Assembly: GCA_945787445.1 (NCBI GenBank)
Contig: CALZHT010000045.1
Location: forward strand, 23,063-73,172
DNA: 50,110 nucleotides
Direction of reading: 5' to 3'
Source: an uncultured Desulfobulbaceae bacterium
Lineage (GTDB): Bacteria; Desulfobacterota; Desulfobulbia; Desulfobulbales; CALZHT01
Each line of letters begins with the position of its first letter. Position 1 is the first letter of the stretch. A program made the translations under genes and the position numbers. This document shows positions 40,310 to 49,590 of the stretch, in pieces. The notes beneath the pieces are model-generated. The model worked only from the letters and a program-made list of their open reading frames with translations. It had not been told where the DNA came from and did not search any database.

Positions 40310-41632
40310 TCAGCTCTTTTTTTTCCTTGTCCGAGAAGGGCGAACTGGTGAACTCAGTAACCAATCGAATTCTTCAATGTCTTGAGAAAGACGGTCCACA
40401 AGGTTCATCTTGCCTTGGAGGTTCTCCCTTAATTCCTCTAATCGAAATGCCTCTTTCATGTAATCATACAACTTCGACATCGCATCCCCTGCAATCATAT
40501 ACAGACCTGGATCCTCGTAACTCGTGGATAACCAGTATCTCAACTTTATAAGTTGAAGCACTTGATCTTCTTGATTGAGCCGCCGTCCTTCCCTCAACAT
40601 CTCACGCATTTGTTGCAACGTGTTATCAAGCTCCCTGTTCATCATAATGAGCATATGCCACCTGGAGCGGACGAGTTCACAGACATTTAGGATATCTGGT
40701 AACAGAAAGCTTGCAGGTTGCTCAAACCTGTCTCGACAAATACAGAGTATTGATCTTCGGGAAAAGCGGCAGTAAAGTCGGCTGTCTATATTCTGATTGA
40801 ATAATCCTGGGATACCCCCTGGGGTTGGCGGATCGACGTATGATGGCTCCAATCTTAGCCAATTGTTGCGATCTTCAGCCTTTCCAAGCGAACGAAACAA
40901 AATCGGCGCCAAATAATGTTCATATTGTCTAATCCGTAACATTTTTAAGCGTGCAGGATCTTTTTCTCCTATTTCTTCTACTTCACAGAAGGTCTCCGCG
41001 ACCTCTTTTTCAACCTCTGCTACGGTGACTACGAACGGGCTCTGCACTTCTTTATCTTTCTCAATGTCAATGAAATCTAAAGAAGATTTCTCAAGCCACC
41101 TCAAATTTTTATTACTACGAGCACAGAGATCCTTAACGGTGTCGAAAAAAATATCATAGATCCTTTTCGGCGGCCCATTTTTCATTTTCAGCATATGCTG
41201 TTGAGAGGGGTCGCCATTCTGCTTCAGACGCCCTACAAGACCCAGTGCGTGTAATATGTCTTCTGTTTTGAGGTCGCGACCGCGAGGTGACTTCATAGTG
41301 ACACGTATCGTACAGGTGCCTGCTGTACAAAAAAGTCGAATGAGTTTGCCAACCTCTACCTCGATATCTTTTCCCATTCGGGCTTTAACTGGAGAATAGT
41401 CAACATAAGCACAGCATGACTCGAACTCGAGATGCGGCATAATCCCTTTCCTACAATCTGGGTCACCTATCAGAATGCGCGGTTTAGATGTAATTAAATC
41501 CTTCAACGATGTCGGGTCCAACACGAAACCACCGAAATCATTTTTCGGGGCAAGGCTTAGGGAGTATACGAAGTACACTGTCGCCTTTTTGCACCAAAAT
41601 TCTTTTTTCTCTAAATTTGTCTGGCTATCCAT
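40310..41632 (-). CDS. Large soluble protein of unknown family, partner of TIR gene
   Basis: About 440 residues, no membrane segment, no recognised domain. The N-terminal half is mixed alpha/beta (VYFVYSLSLAPKNDFGGFVLD; HLEFESCCAYVDYSP; CTIRVTMKSPRG). The C-terminal half is helical with a basic end (SPVRPSRTRKKKS). I choose ATG 41632 because GGAGG lies 10 bases upstream, while the longer GTG frame at 41701 lacks a ribosome site. The conserved gene order with the TIR protein suggests a sensor or adaptor, but this is inference only. Confidence 0.7.
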   Translation of the reverse strand: MDSQTNLEKKEFWCKKATVYFVYSLSLAPKNDFGGFVLDPTSLKDLITSKPRILIGDPDCRKGIMPHLEFESCCAYVDYSPVKARMGKDIEVEVGKLIRLFCTAGTCTIRVTMKSPRGRDLKTEDILHALGLVGRLKQNGDPSQQHMLKMKNGPPKRIYDIFFDTVKDLCARSNKNLRWLEKSSLDFIDIEKDKEVQSPFVVTVAEVEKEVAETFCEVEEIGEKDPARLKMLRIRQYEHYLAPILFRSLGKAEDRNNWLRLEPSYVDPPTPGGIPGLFNQNIDSRLYCRFSRRSILCICRDRFEQPASFLLPDILNVCELVRSRWHMLIMMNRELDNTLQQMREMLREGRRLNQEDQVLQLIKLRYWLSTSYEDPGLYMIAGDAMSKLYDYMKEAFRLEELRENLQGKMNLVDRLSQDIEEFDWLLSSPVRPSRTRKKKS

Positions 41633-41761
41633 TGCATGTAAGCCTCCAAGATATTTATGGGGTTGTTCCGGATTATCGATCTGGAAGTCCTTTACTAGCA
41701 CTTGAGTTGCAAGGAGTAATTGAACAATTATTAATGGATAGGACTTCGAATTTCAATCCCA

Positions 41762-42532
41762 TTAACTATAATCATCTATAATCTGCTTTCTGATATTCCT
41801 TCTCGCTTCCAGGAACTGCTCCGTGTATTTTGTCTCGGCGCCTCGTGGCCTGGGAAAGGGAATAGTATGATCCGGTTCCAGCTGCCCGGCGGACATTACC
41901 GTGAGCCGATCTCCCAGAATCAGGCCTTCCTCAATATCGTGGGTTACGAACAGGACAGCGACCTTATGCCGTTCCCAGAACTCTAACAGCCACGTTTGCA
42001 TTAGCTCTCTGGTAAAAATATCCAAGGCCCCGAAAGGCTCATCCATCAAAACAATTTCCGGGCTTGCTGCAAATGCCCTTGCGATCGCAACCCGTTGCTT
42101 TTCTCCCCCTGAAATCTCATATGGAAAAGAGTTGCGAAGATGTTCAATCCCCATCTCCGACAAGAGTTTCTGCACTCGATCGTTCGGCGAATTACCCATC
42201 TCTGGTTTTCGGCTGGAGGAATTAACGCTACCTTTCTGCTTTTCTTCTTCAGTAACACCCATCCAAATGTTTTTCTCCACTGTCAGCCACGGCAACAACA
42301 AACCCTCCTGGAAAACCATCCGTATCCGGCCTTGCCGGCGCAGAGTCCCAGAGTATTTTACCAATCCTGCCACAGCTTTAAGGAGGGTCGTCTTGCCGCA
42401 GCCGGATTTGCCGACAATGGTAACGAACTCACCCTGTCTGACACGCAGGTTTACTCCCGTTACCACCTCCAGTTTGCCGAAGCGGACATTGAGATCCGCG
42501 GCTTCTACTGCAAAACCCTGCGAGATTTCCAT
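41762..42532 (-). CDS. ABC transporter ATPase (SsuB/TauB/NrtD type)
   Basis: A 256-residue ATPase: Walker A GKSGCGKTTLLKAVAG, signature ISGGEKQRVAIARA, Walker B EIVLMDEPFGALD and switch FVTHDIEEG. The family energises uptake of sulfonates, taurine, nitrate or thiamine precursors. AGGAG precedes the ATG. Third gene of the binding protein-permease-ATPase operon. Substrate cannot be told from the sequence. Confidence 0.9.
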   Translation of the reverse strand: MEISQGFAVEAADLNVRFGKLEVVTGVNLRVRQGEFVTIVGKSGCGKTTLLKAVAGLVKYSGTLRRQGRIRMVFQEGLLLPWLTVEKNIWMGVTEEEKQKGSVNSSSRKPEMGNSPNDRVQKLLSEMGIEHLRNSFPYEISGGEKQRVAIARAFAASPEIVLMDEPFGALDIFTRELMQTWLLEFWERHKVAVLFVTHDIEEGLILGDRLTVMSAGQLEPDHTIPFPRPRGAETKYTEQFLEARRNIRKQIIDDYS

Positions 42533-42578
42533 GGTATTCTCCTAACTTTCATTCTGGCAAGGTCATATATAGGCATTG

Positions 42579-43346
42579 TCATTGTCGCGCGTGTTCCAGC
42601 CACGGAAAGAAGTGATGTGAGCTGCGGATAAAGGTGTAATCCGTCAAAAAGGCCAGCAGGCCCAATTCCAATAATCCAAGGCACATCAGGTCCATACGGA
42701 ATACAATATGGGCAATTGATATGCGATACCCGATGCCGTTGCTTGCCCCTATCCATTCTGCTACGAACAGCATGATATAGGCCATAGCAATGCCGTTACG
42801 AATGCCGGCCATGGTGAAGGGTACTGTGGATGGGATGACGATATTTTTATAAAAAGACCATGTTGATAACTCGTAACATTTTGATAGGTCCAAATAGGTT
42901 CTGTGTACCAGACCGGCTCCCTGATGTGTACTCACCCACACTGGAAAGAATACCCCGCTGGCAATAATTATGATCTTGGAAGTCTCATTGATGCCGAAGA
43001 ATTGGATGAAAAGCGGAGCCAAAGCAACCGCAGGCAAGGCACGCCACATGTGCAGGACAGGGCCTATTGTGTCGCTAAATAAGCGTACACGACCGGATAC
43101 TACACCTGTCAAAGCACCAAGAAAGGATCCGATCAGCAGGGCCGGAAAGACCCGCAAAATACTTGTCCATAGATCCCGCCACAGAAAACCTTTATTATTT
43201 CCATCGATAGCCGCCTGGATGATACCGCTGGGAGCCGGAATGATCGTGTCAGTAAGCCAGCCAAACCATCCCGCCATCTGCCACAGCAAGACAAACGACG
43301 CAATTGATATGGCTTGCTGGGGTACTGACAATGAAAAAAGACGCAT
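42579..43346 (-). CDS. ABC transporter permease (SsuC/TauC type)
   Basis: A 255-residue inner-membrane permease with about six hydrophobic segments and the cytoplasmic EAA-like loop around STWSFYKNIVIPSTVPFTMAGIRNG. The N-terminal part has PSGIIQAAIDGNNKG, typical of the family. It lies 8 bases after the binding-protein gene and 46 before the ATPase. Confidence 0.9.
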   Translation of the reverse strand: MRLFSLSVPQQAISIASFVLLWQMAGWFGWLTDTIIPAPSGIIQAAIDGNNKGFLWRDLWTSILRVFPALLIGSFLGALTGVVSGRVRLFSDTIGPVLHMWRALPAVALAPLFIQFFGINETSKIIIIASGVFFPVWVSTHQGAGLVHRTYLDLSKCYELSTWSFYKNIVIPSTVPFTMAGIRNGIAMAYIMLFVAEWIGASNGIGYRISIAHIVFRMDLMCLGLLELGLLAFLTDYTFIRSSHHFFPWLEHARQ

Positions 43347-43354
43347 CTTCAGCC

Positions 43355-44356
43355 TTATTCAATTTTATACGCGGAGCGTTTGACGGTTGACAACTTGTTA
43401 CTGATAACCGACTGTAAATCCTTTGTAACAGGTTCCTTGCCATCAAGCAAAGTCTTTTGCAGCCACTCTATTTCTGTAGTTAACATAGGAAGCAGGCGTG
43501 GGGATATTTGAACCTCGAAGTGAATCTCATCATAAAAGCTCTTTACTTCCTCAACGCTGAGGTTGAGTAAATCGGCAAGAATCTCCTGCGCCTGAAGTGT
43601 ATTCGATTTGATGAAATCATCGGCGCGTACGAGAGCACGCAGTATTTTTATTGCTTCCTCCTCGTTGTTCTCAAGATAGCTTTTTTTTGCCACCAGGATC
43701 ATTTTATACGTCCAATATTTTTCAGCATCATCTGTCAGGATTACGACTCGATCACCAAGCTCGGATTGAAGCCTGTAAACGTGGGGCTGCCAGGTAATAA
43801 CCGCGTCAAGATCACCTCGGTTGAAGGCCGACACGGCATCTTGCGGCTTGAGATTCACCAATTCGACCTGCTTTGGGTCTATGCCTTGATCATCAAGATA
43901 CTTTAAGACGAAAAGATGTATGTTTACACCAAATAACACTCCCAATTTCTTCCCAACCAGGTCTTTTGCTTCGGTGACACCATGGTCGCGCCGCCCGAGG
44001 ATTTTTATAGCACGAGTCGGCTCCGCAATTTCTGATAGAATCGATACGTCATCGGAAGCGAAGAGAGTATGAGCGACGTTCATTTCTACAACCACACCAT
44101 AGTTAACACCACCTGCATTTACAGCATCCATAGCGAACTTACCCGCCGACGTATGGCTCATCTCGACATTCAGGCCTTCGTCTCGAAAAAAGCCCATTTT
44201 GTCGGCCACCGGAATATGGAGATTATTCGCTTCGATCGGATCCATGATCCTTACAACCTTTGCGGAAACCTGGTCCGGACTCTTTTCCTTCATGGTGGAA
44301 TAGACAACTACTCCCACGGCAAGAATAACTACTAAAATGCTTACAATTTTCTTCAC
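43355..44356 (-). CDS. ABC transporter substrate-binding protein (SsuA/NMT1-like)
   Basis: About 334 residues: a hydrophobic N-terminal anchor (KKIVSILVVILAVGVVVYS) without a lipobox Cys, then an NMT1/SsuA-type periplasmic binding fold: MDPIEANNLHIPVADKMGFF, VNYGVVVEMNVAH, KDLVGKKLGVLFG, FNRGDLDAVITWQP. A GGAGGG that overlaps an upstream ATG frame suggests a GTG start at 44356, although the frame is open to 44386. It binds the importer's ligand, which is unknown. Confidence 0.88.
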   Translation of the reverse strand: MKKIVSILVVILAVGVVVYSTMKEKSPDQVSAKVVRIMDPIEANNLHIPVADKMGFFRDEGLNVEMSHTSAGKFAMDAVNAGGVNYGVVVEMNVAHTLFASDDVSILSEIAEPTRAIKILGRRDHGVTEAKDLVGKKLGVLFGVNIHLFVLKYLDDQGIDPKQVELVNLKPQDAVSAFNRGDLDAVITWQPHVYRLQSELGDRVVILTDDAEKYWTYKMILVAKKSYLENNEEEAIKILRALVRADDFIKSNTLQAQEILADLLNLSVEEVKSFYDEIHFEVQISPRLLPMLTTEIEWLQKTLLDGKEPVTKDLQSVISNKLSTVKRSAYKIE

Positions 44357-44693
44357 TTTTCCCTCCATTTCAAATTCGGGTACCATTTTATGATACGAGT
44401 GGGTAGATAAATATAAAAAAGTCGCTTTTCAAAAGGTGGTGATGTATGCCAACAGCTTCAGGTTCCTAGCTTTGCCCATTAATACTCTGACATCCTGACA
44501 TCGTCAAATAATATATGAAAAAAACTCGTAGTATTAAAGCTTGCCGTGGCCTCTGTTGAGCTGGATTTCGGCTTGGCTGCAAAAAGCTGCGGGGGAGCTT
44601 TAATAATTTAAATTGCCAATTCACTAGAGATTTACAGAATAAAATTTTAATTGTTAGGTTTGATGCTTCAATAATAACAATGCAGAAAAAACT
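44357..44693. other. Intergenic region
   Basis: About 340 bases between two minus-strand units. A small hairpin AAAGCT/AGCTTT around GCGGGGG lies near 44583-44601 (tail of the upstream unit). No ORF supported. Confidence 0.4.
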
Positions 44694-45594
44694 TCACTCT
44701 AGAATGATGGTCTGACCGTGCTGGAGGATGCGAAATTCCTCTGCCGGAATGCTTTGCTCCTTTCTTGCCTTTTTCAGCCTCTCCGGGGGCTCGTCAAGGG
44801 GTTCGTCAGTCAAGATGAACGTTCCCCAGTGGATGGCGACGGAAAGTTTTGCACCCACATCCTGGTGGATTTTTATTGCTTCTTCGGGATTGACATGATG
44901 CTTGGCCATGAACCAGCGTGGTTCGTAAGCGCCGATCGGAATGGCTCCAATGATTGATCGGTGTTGCAATTATTCGCATACCATCGAATTCGCGCTCTTC
45001 CCACCAGTCAAGTTCAAGCACGTTATGGGCACCTCTTTTGCGCATCCACTTCCCCAGGCCGAGCGGCACACAGAACAGGGTATCTTTGCCGCCTTGCCTC
45101 TGTGCCAGGCTCTCAATTGTTTGTTTGTCAAGAGAATCAAAGTGATCATGGGAGATGAGCACTATATCGATGACAGGCAGTTCTCGCAAGGCGATGCCTG
45201 GGGGGACAACCCGTTGCGGACCGGACCATTGCACTGGAGAGGCACGGTGGGAGAAAATAGGATCGGTGAGGATGTTCCTGCCTTCCAGCTGCAAGAAGAG
45301 GGTGGCGTGACCGATCCAGGTAACGGTATTTTGGAAGCGGTTATGTTGCAGAAAGTTGGGGTCGTTTTGCGCCAGGGGAAAATCATAGGACTCAGGGTCT
45401 GGAATATCCTTACCAATTCTGTCAATCCGCCATTCATGGGAAATACTGCCGGAGGTCAGACAAAAAATGAGAAAAATTGAGAGGATTCGCAATAGCTCCA
45501 CCAAAGTAAACCTTTTCCGGAATTCAAGTAACACATTCTTTGAGGCAGGAAATAATGTGATCCCGAAAATAATATAATCAAAGATTACCTTCAT
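44694..45594 (-). pseudogene. Broken metallo-beta-lactamase-fold (NAPE-PLD/UlaG-like) gene
   Basis: Two frames together match one protein. The 5' part (45594 to about 44960) has a membrane anchor, TWIGHATLFLQLEG, LISHDHFDSLD and ELDWWEEREFDGMRIIATP. The 3' part (44969-44694) has PIGAYEPRWFMAKHHVNPEEA and HWGTFILTDEPLDEPP. At the junction near 44960 the segment with the SGDTGY metal ligand is missing and the frame shifts. The second metal motif reads HDHFDS instead of HxHxDH. The protein is therefore almost certainly inactive. Confidence 0.8.
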
Positions 45595-45642
45595 TTCTCA
45601 GCTACCTTAACCTTACGAAGCATAACCTGTTGACTTTTGATG

Positions 45643-45663
45643 AAATCGTAAAAAATACGATTT
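45643..45663. repeat. Small hairpin AAATCGTA/TACGATTT
   Basis: A perfect 8-bp stem around AAAAA, directly before the longer inverted repeat at 45667. AT-rich; possibly the edge of the same element or a weak terminator. Confidence 0.4.
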
Positions 45664-45666
45664 ATC

Positions 45667-45736
45667 TGTCATTTCGAACGAACGTGAGAAATCTTTTCCC
45701 GGGGCAATGAGATTTCTCGCTGTGCTCGAAATGACA
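45667..45736. repeat. Palindromic extragenic repeat (TGTCATTTCGA type)
   Basis: 70 bases: TGTCATTTCGAACGAACG plus TGAGAAATCT at the left pairs with AGATTTCTCGCTGTGCTC plus GAAATGACA at the right. This repeat type is found dispersed in many environmental bacteria (from memory). No coding content. It lies in the 217 bases between the pseudogene and lpxD. Confidence 0.7.
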
Positions 45737-45811
45737 AGGAGTTCTAAAGCGCGAATAAAAAAATTGCTGAGTTCCAGTGGTAATCAGGTTCTGATAAGTC
45801 GGCAATGTGTT

Positions 45812-46885
45812 TCAGTCTCTCTTTTCAACTTGCCTGATGGAGGCCAATTTTTTTTCCAGGGCAGTGATCGATTTTTTGATATCCGCCAACCGATGCTGCA
45901 CCGCCACATTCTTAAAGAATTGACGCACCGGTTGCGGTGGATGGCCGGCATAGACACCCGGTATATCGATGTCGCTGATCACCCCGGCCCGTTGCACCAG
46001 CACCACATCGTCGCTGATATGCAGATGATCGAGCATGCCGGTCTGTCCACTGCATATAACCCGTTTGCCGAGACGTGTTGAGCCGGCAATACCTGTTTGG
46101 GCTACCAACAGACAATCCTCCCCCAATTCCACGTTGTGGCCGATATGACAAAGGGCGTCGATTTTGCAACCGGCAGCTATTCGCGTTTCCTTATATGTTG
46201 CCCGGTCCACGTTGCAATTTGCCCCCATTACCACATCATCACCAACGATAACCTTGCCGACATGCGGGATACGGTGGCTTTTTCTATTGCTGTCCTGAGC
46301 AAATCCGAATCCCTCCATGCCTATTACACAGCCCGATTTGATAATGCAGCGGTCACCTATCTCACAGTTATAACCAATCACCACATTGGGGTGGAGGACC
46401 GTCTTCTCCCCGATTCGCGCGCCTTCTTCTACCACCGTGTTGGCCATAATCACTGCGCGGCGTCCCAATCGAACTCCGCGACCCAGCACAGCCCCTGGCC
46501 CGATAACGGCATCCTCCGGCACCTCCACTGAATCATGGATAATGGCCCGCGGATGCACCCGGGGCCATTCCGTGTCATAGAGATTTCGGTCTCCATAGGC
46601 TTGGCGCAGAAATGCCTGTGCCAACCGCACGTTATTGCTGATCAGAACCGCTGTGTCATCGAGCCCGGAGAATTGCTCTGCCAATTGCGGAGTGGTAACA
46701 ATTGCTGCCGGAGCGGCTTTGACTGTCTGATCCACGAATTCCTTGTTGTCCACAAATACCAGATCGCCAGGGCCGCAGTCTTCAATACCGGCAATGCCCC
46801 TAACAATAGTGTCCGGACCGACCATGGACTCTATGACATTGCGGTTTTTGAAGTCAGAAAGAATTTCAGAAGCTTCTTTTCGCAT
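45812..46885 (-). CDS. lpxD: UDP-3-O-acylglucosamine N-acyltransferase
   Basis: A 357-residue LpxD of normal length. The N-terminal uridine-binding domain (about 1-105) is followed by a left-handed beta-helix of hexapeptide repeats (VHPRAIIHDSVEVPEDAVIGPGAVLG onward) and a C-terminal helix. The catalytic His lies in IDALCHIGHNVELG. It adds the second acyl chain to UDP-acyl-GlcN in lipid A synthesis. GAGGAG precedes the ATG. Unlike in many genomes, lpxA, lpxB and fabZ are not adjacent; this could be a stand-alone or extra lpxD copy. Confidence 0.92.
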   Translation of the reverse strand: MRKEASEILSDFKNRNVIESMVGPDTIVRGIAGIEDCGPGDLVFVDNKEFVDQTVKAAPAAIVTTPQLAEQFSGLDDTAVLISNNVRLAQAFLRQAYGDRNLYDTEWPRVHPRAIIHDSVEVPEDAVIGPGAVLGRGVRLGRRAVIMANTVVEEGARIGEKTVLHPNVVIGYNCEIGDRCIIKSGCVIGMEGFGFAQDSNRKSHRIPHVGKVIVGDDVVMGANCNVDRATYKETRIAAGCKIDALCHIGHNVELGEDCLLVAQTGIAGSTRLGKRVICSGQTGMLDHLHISDDVVLVQRAGVISDIDIPGVYAGHPPQPVRQFFKNVAVQHRLADIKKSITALEKKLASIRQVEKRD

Positions 46886-47018
46886 TTACCAACTCCTCTA
46901 GTCAACCGAGTGCCTGATGCGTATTTATTACGGCAGGAACTCGATAATCTGTTTTCTGAATTAGGATTTATTCCCCAAGTCAAATTGTCTGTCTGTATCG
47001 AATTATCCGCACACCATG

Positions 47019-47167
47019 ATTATACATAACGCAAAAAGTCCTATCCAGCTTGCCATGCTGTGTCACTCGCTGCGGTGCCTGCTCACAGCGCTACAAGGCT
47101 GCTCCGCCGGCTCCTCGCTCGTTCCTTGCCTGTTCAATCGGCAAGAACTTTTTGCGTCATGTATAAT
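47019..47167. repeat. MITE-like inverted-repeat element, family B
   Basis: A 149-bp non-coding element. Its ends ATTATACATAACGCAAAAAG and the matching inverted copy at 47148-47167 agree at 19 of 20 positions. The core (47060-47135) is GC-rich. Same size class and AT-end/GC-core plan as family A but different sequence. Confidence 0.75.
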
Positions 47168-47424
47168 TCCGTATGATTTATTGTCAAGATGATAATTGTT
47201 AAATGCAGCCAGAAAATTCCTGCCATAATGTATGAAAATATTAGCAGGAATTACACTTCGCGCATATCGGATTTAGCAGGCATTTGTGGTCAAGGCAAGA
47301 TGAATTTTTTCTTTGAAAAACTATATAGGCAGGGATTGTAAAGGAGCAAGGTACATATCTTGAATGATATATAATGTGCTAACAGGTTTGATTGTTTATA
47401 CAATCTTCCAACCGAGCAGCCAAT

Positions 47425-48633
47425 CTATTTTCGTTGATGTTCAAGCATGAAAATAGTTTCGAACAGGATGTCCATTGCGTTAAGCAACTGTGTATCTGAT
47501 AGGTAAGGAGCTGGGCCTAGACGCAGGATTGGTCCTCGGTAATCGGTATACACCTCCCGCTCGCGCAGCAGGTTGCATATGGAAGAGGCCGCAGGTGTGT
47601 GCAGGGCCAGGAAGCCGCCGATATCTTCACGATCTATGCTTTGGTCACGGCTGATCAGGTGAGGGTTGAGATCAGCGTCATCGAATTTCCGGGCCAGGAG
47701 ACCGATCTGGTGTTGACTGACTTCTCGGAGCAACTGCGGAGTAAGTTCATGGGCAAGAAAGAAATCGAATACCTTGGCGGCGCGGTAATGGCTGACGGGA
47801 TCATAGGTGGCGCCGGCAAAGCGCTCCGGCCCGGGTTGGTAATGCACCCTATTGGTGGTCATGTCACGGTCAAGGGAATCCAGTTCCGCAAACCAGCCGG
47901 TGATCACGGGCCGCATTTCGCATTCCAGCGGGAACCGCATGAAGCAGTTGCCTTCGCCCAGTTGGCAGTATTTGTACCCTCCGCCCACAATAAAGGCATT
48001 TTCCAATCCCAGCTTTTTAATGGAAAAGGGCACAACATTAAGCGAGTGATAGACATCCACCAGCAATTGGCTGCCGAACTTTTCGCAGCGTTCAAGGACA
48101 TAATCAAGATGCGGGGCGATATGGCCGCTTTGATAGAAAACAGACGAGACCATAACCGCCGCTGTCCGCTCATCCACTTCTGCGGCCAGTCGCTCCGCCA
48201 CTGTGGCGGCGGGGAGCGCATTAATCTTGACAACTTCGATACCTTCTTCAGCCAGACGGTCAAGCTGGCGCCGTAGCGTATAAAACTCACCGTCAGTGGT
48301 GACTATACGCGGTCGTTGTGCCAGGGGCAGGGCGGAGAGAAAGCGCACCACGAGATCGTGGGTGGAACCGCCCAGGGCGATATAGCCTTGCCGGTCATCA
48401 AGCAGATCGCTAAATCCCTTCCTTACTCGCTCCGCTCTGGCAAAGGCATGTTCCCATTTGTCATCAACATGGCGGGCCGCATCCTGCCAGGCCTCAATTT
48501 GTCCATCAAGACCGATGTCCGGCCAGGCCTGGTGCGAATGGCCGGTAAGCAGCAACCGTTCGCTGACCCTGAAGTTTGTATAATAGGGCGCCAACCCATT
48601 GGGAGTGCGATAGAGGTCATCAGGCCTGATCAT
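47425..48633 (-). CDS. Kynureninase-like PLP-dependent enzyme (class V fold)
   Basis: A 402-residue fold-type I PLP enzyme. ALGGSTHDLVVRFLSAL binds the phosphate, LLVDVYHSLNVVPF contains the Asp that pairs with the pyridine nitrogen, and GGGYKYCQLGEGNCFMRF has the Schiff-base Lys. The overall pattern resembles kynureninases, including the GWFAE segment, but true activity on kynurenine is not certain. The start ATG 48633 has no strong ribosome site. Stands alone; the nearest gene is the VOC protein 65 bases upstream on the same strand. Confidence 0.82.
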   Translation of the reverse strand: MIRPDDLYRTPNGLAPYYTNFRVSERLLLTGHSHQAWPDIGLDGQIEAWQDAARHVDDKWEHAFARAERVRKGFSDLLDDRQGYIALGGSTHDLVVRFLSALPLAQRPRIVTTDGEFYTLRRQLDRLAEEGIEVVKINALPAATVAERLAAEVDERTAAVMVSSVFYQSGHIAPHLDYVLERCEKFGSQLLVDVYHSLNVVPFSIKKLGLENAFIVGGGYKYCQLGEGNCFMRFPLECEMRPVITGWFAELDSLDRDMTTNRVHYQPGPERFAGATYDPVSHYRAAKVFDFFLAHELTPQLLREVSQHQIGLLARKFDDADLNPHLISRDQSIDREDIGGFLALHTPAASSICNLLREREVYTDYRGPILRLGPAPYLSDTQLLNAMDILFETIFMLEHQRK

Positions 48634-48697
48634 GGATCATTTTATATAAAATTTAAATATTGCAGATTGGGTCAGGGGAAAAATCCTATCTGCCCGG

Positions 48698-49060
48698 CTA
48701 GTCTGTAATAAGATGGATTATATTCGCAGGGCTTGCTATCCAGAATCCATTAAAATCATCCGGCAAAGGTTCAATTTCGTCCCTTCTTGCGATTTTGTTG
48801 TCCTTAAAATGTTGGGCTGCATCTGTTATATTATCAGTTTTTATTTCCAGCCAGATTTCCGCCTGGCTCAGGGAAGAAATTTCATCGATCCAGAGATTTT
48901 TATCGCCAAATTTGAAGGTGACGCTGTTGTATTGCTCCTGAGTATCCAGATATACTTGCTCCAGGCCCAGAATATCTCGATAAAATGCGACGCTCTGCTT
49001 GAACTGGTGGGGTGGCACCTTGATCGCTATATTCTCTCCCGGCTCAAATTTAGGCTTCAT
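48698..49060 (-). CDS. VOC-superfamily (glyoxalase/bleomycin resistance-like) protein
   Basis: A 120-residue protein with the beta-alpha-beta-beta-beta pattern of VOC folds: FYRDILGLEQVY, VTFKFGDKNLWID, EIWLEIKTDNI, DFNGFWIASPANIIHLI. Metal ligands are not obvious enough to assign activity. The ATG at 49060 follows GAGGA at 8 bases; a TTG at 49081 gives a longer frame. Upstream lies the family C repeat. Confidence 0.78.
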   Translation of the reverse strand: MKPKFEPGENIAIKVPPHQFKQSVAFYRDILGLEQVYLDTQEQYNSVTFKFGDKNLWIDEISSLSQAEIWLEIKTDNITDAAQHFKDNKIARRDEIEPLPDDFNGFWIASPANIIHLITD

Positions 49061-49093
49061 GACCATATCCTCGTTAAACAATGATAGCTAACA

Positions 49094-49284
49094 TAGTTTC
49101 CATCCGGAAACGCCCCTTTTGCGAAATCTCTGCGTCGATTTGCGGAATTACTTGTGCGACGTACTCGAGTACGTCTCCGCCCAATTCCTTAATCTCCTTG
49201 ACCTTTCGCAAAATTGTCAGTTTCCGAATTGGTAACAACTTGTTCCAGCATCCTCCAAGTCTGCGACTTTCCGGATGGGAACTA
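49094..49284. repeat. MITE-like inverted-repeat element, family C
   Basis: A 191-bp element. Left end TAGTTTCCATCCGGAAA (49094-49110), right end TTTCCGGATGGGAACTA (49268-49284), inverted with one mismatch. A palindromic centre GACGTACTCGAGTACGTC (49160-49177) resembles the TACG-centre of family A. The minus strand can be read through (88 residues) but shows no real protein. Non-coding mobile-type element. Confidence 0.75.
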
Positions 49285-49590
49285 ACATAACAAATCCATG
49301 CCGTACAGATATGGGGAAATTCTCCTTGTAAAGGCAACATGGAATATGGGCGTCATTTCAGTCAAAATCCACGGTTGCTGCAAGTGCGGGGGCGTTATTT
49401 AAGTACAGGTACATCTGCCATATGGGCCATCAACCTGATCAGTTGAACCATGTTAGGATAACATTCTACACAATCGCTTCGATCCTCACACCTGTAAAAT
49501 TTACTAGAGCCATATTATGAATGTCCTGTTGCAACCGGGTCATGCGCTGGAACAGATCCAGCGCATGACCGAAGCAGAGTCGAGGCAGAA
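49285..49590. other. Intergenic region with perfect hairpin
   Basis: No gene seen. GGTCATGCGCTGGA (49538-49551) and TCCAGCGCATGACC (49557-49570) form a perfect 14-bp stem with loop ACAGA just after the 3' end of the PEBP gene; probably a terminator or repeat, without a T-run. Confidence 0.5.

Noticed and set aside
46535-47029. 164-residue plus-strand frame overlapping lpxD and family B repeat
   Set aside because: Antisense to lpxD, runs into a repeat end, no recognisable protein features.
49074-49340. 88-residue minus-strand frame through family C repeat
   Set aside because: It lies wholly over an inverted-repeat element; no ribosome site or domain.
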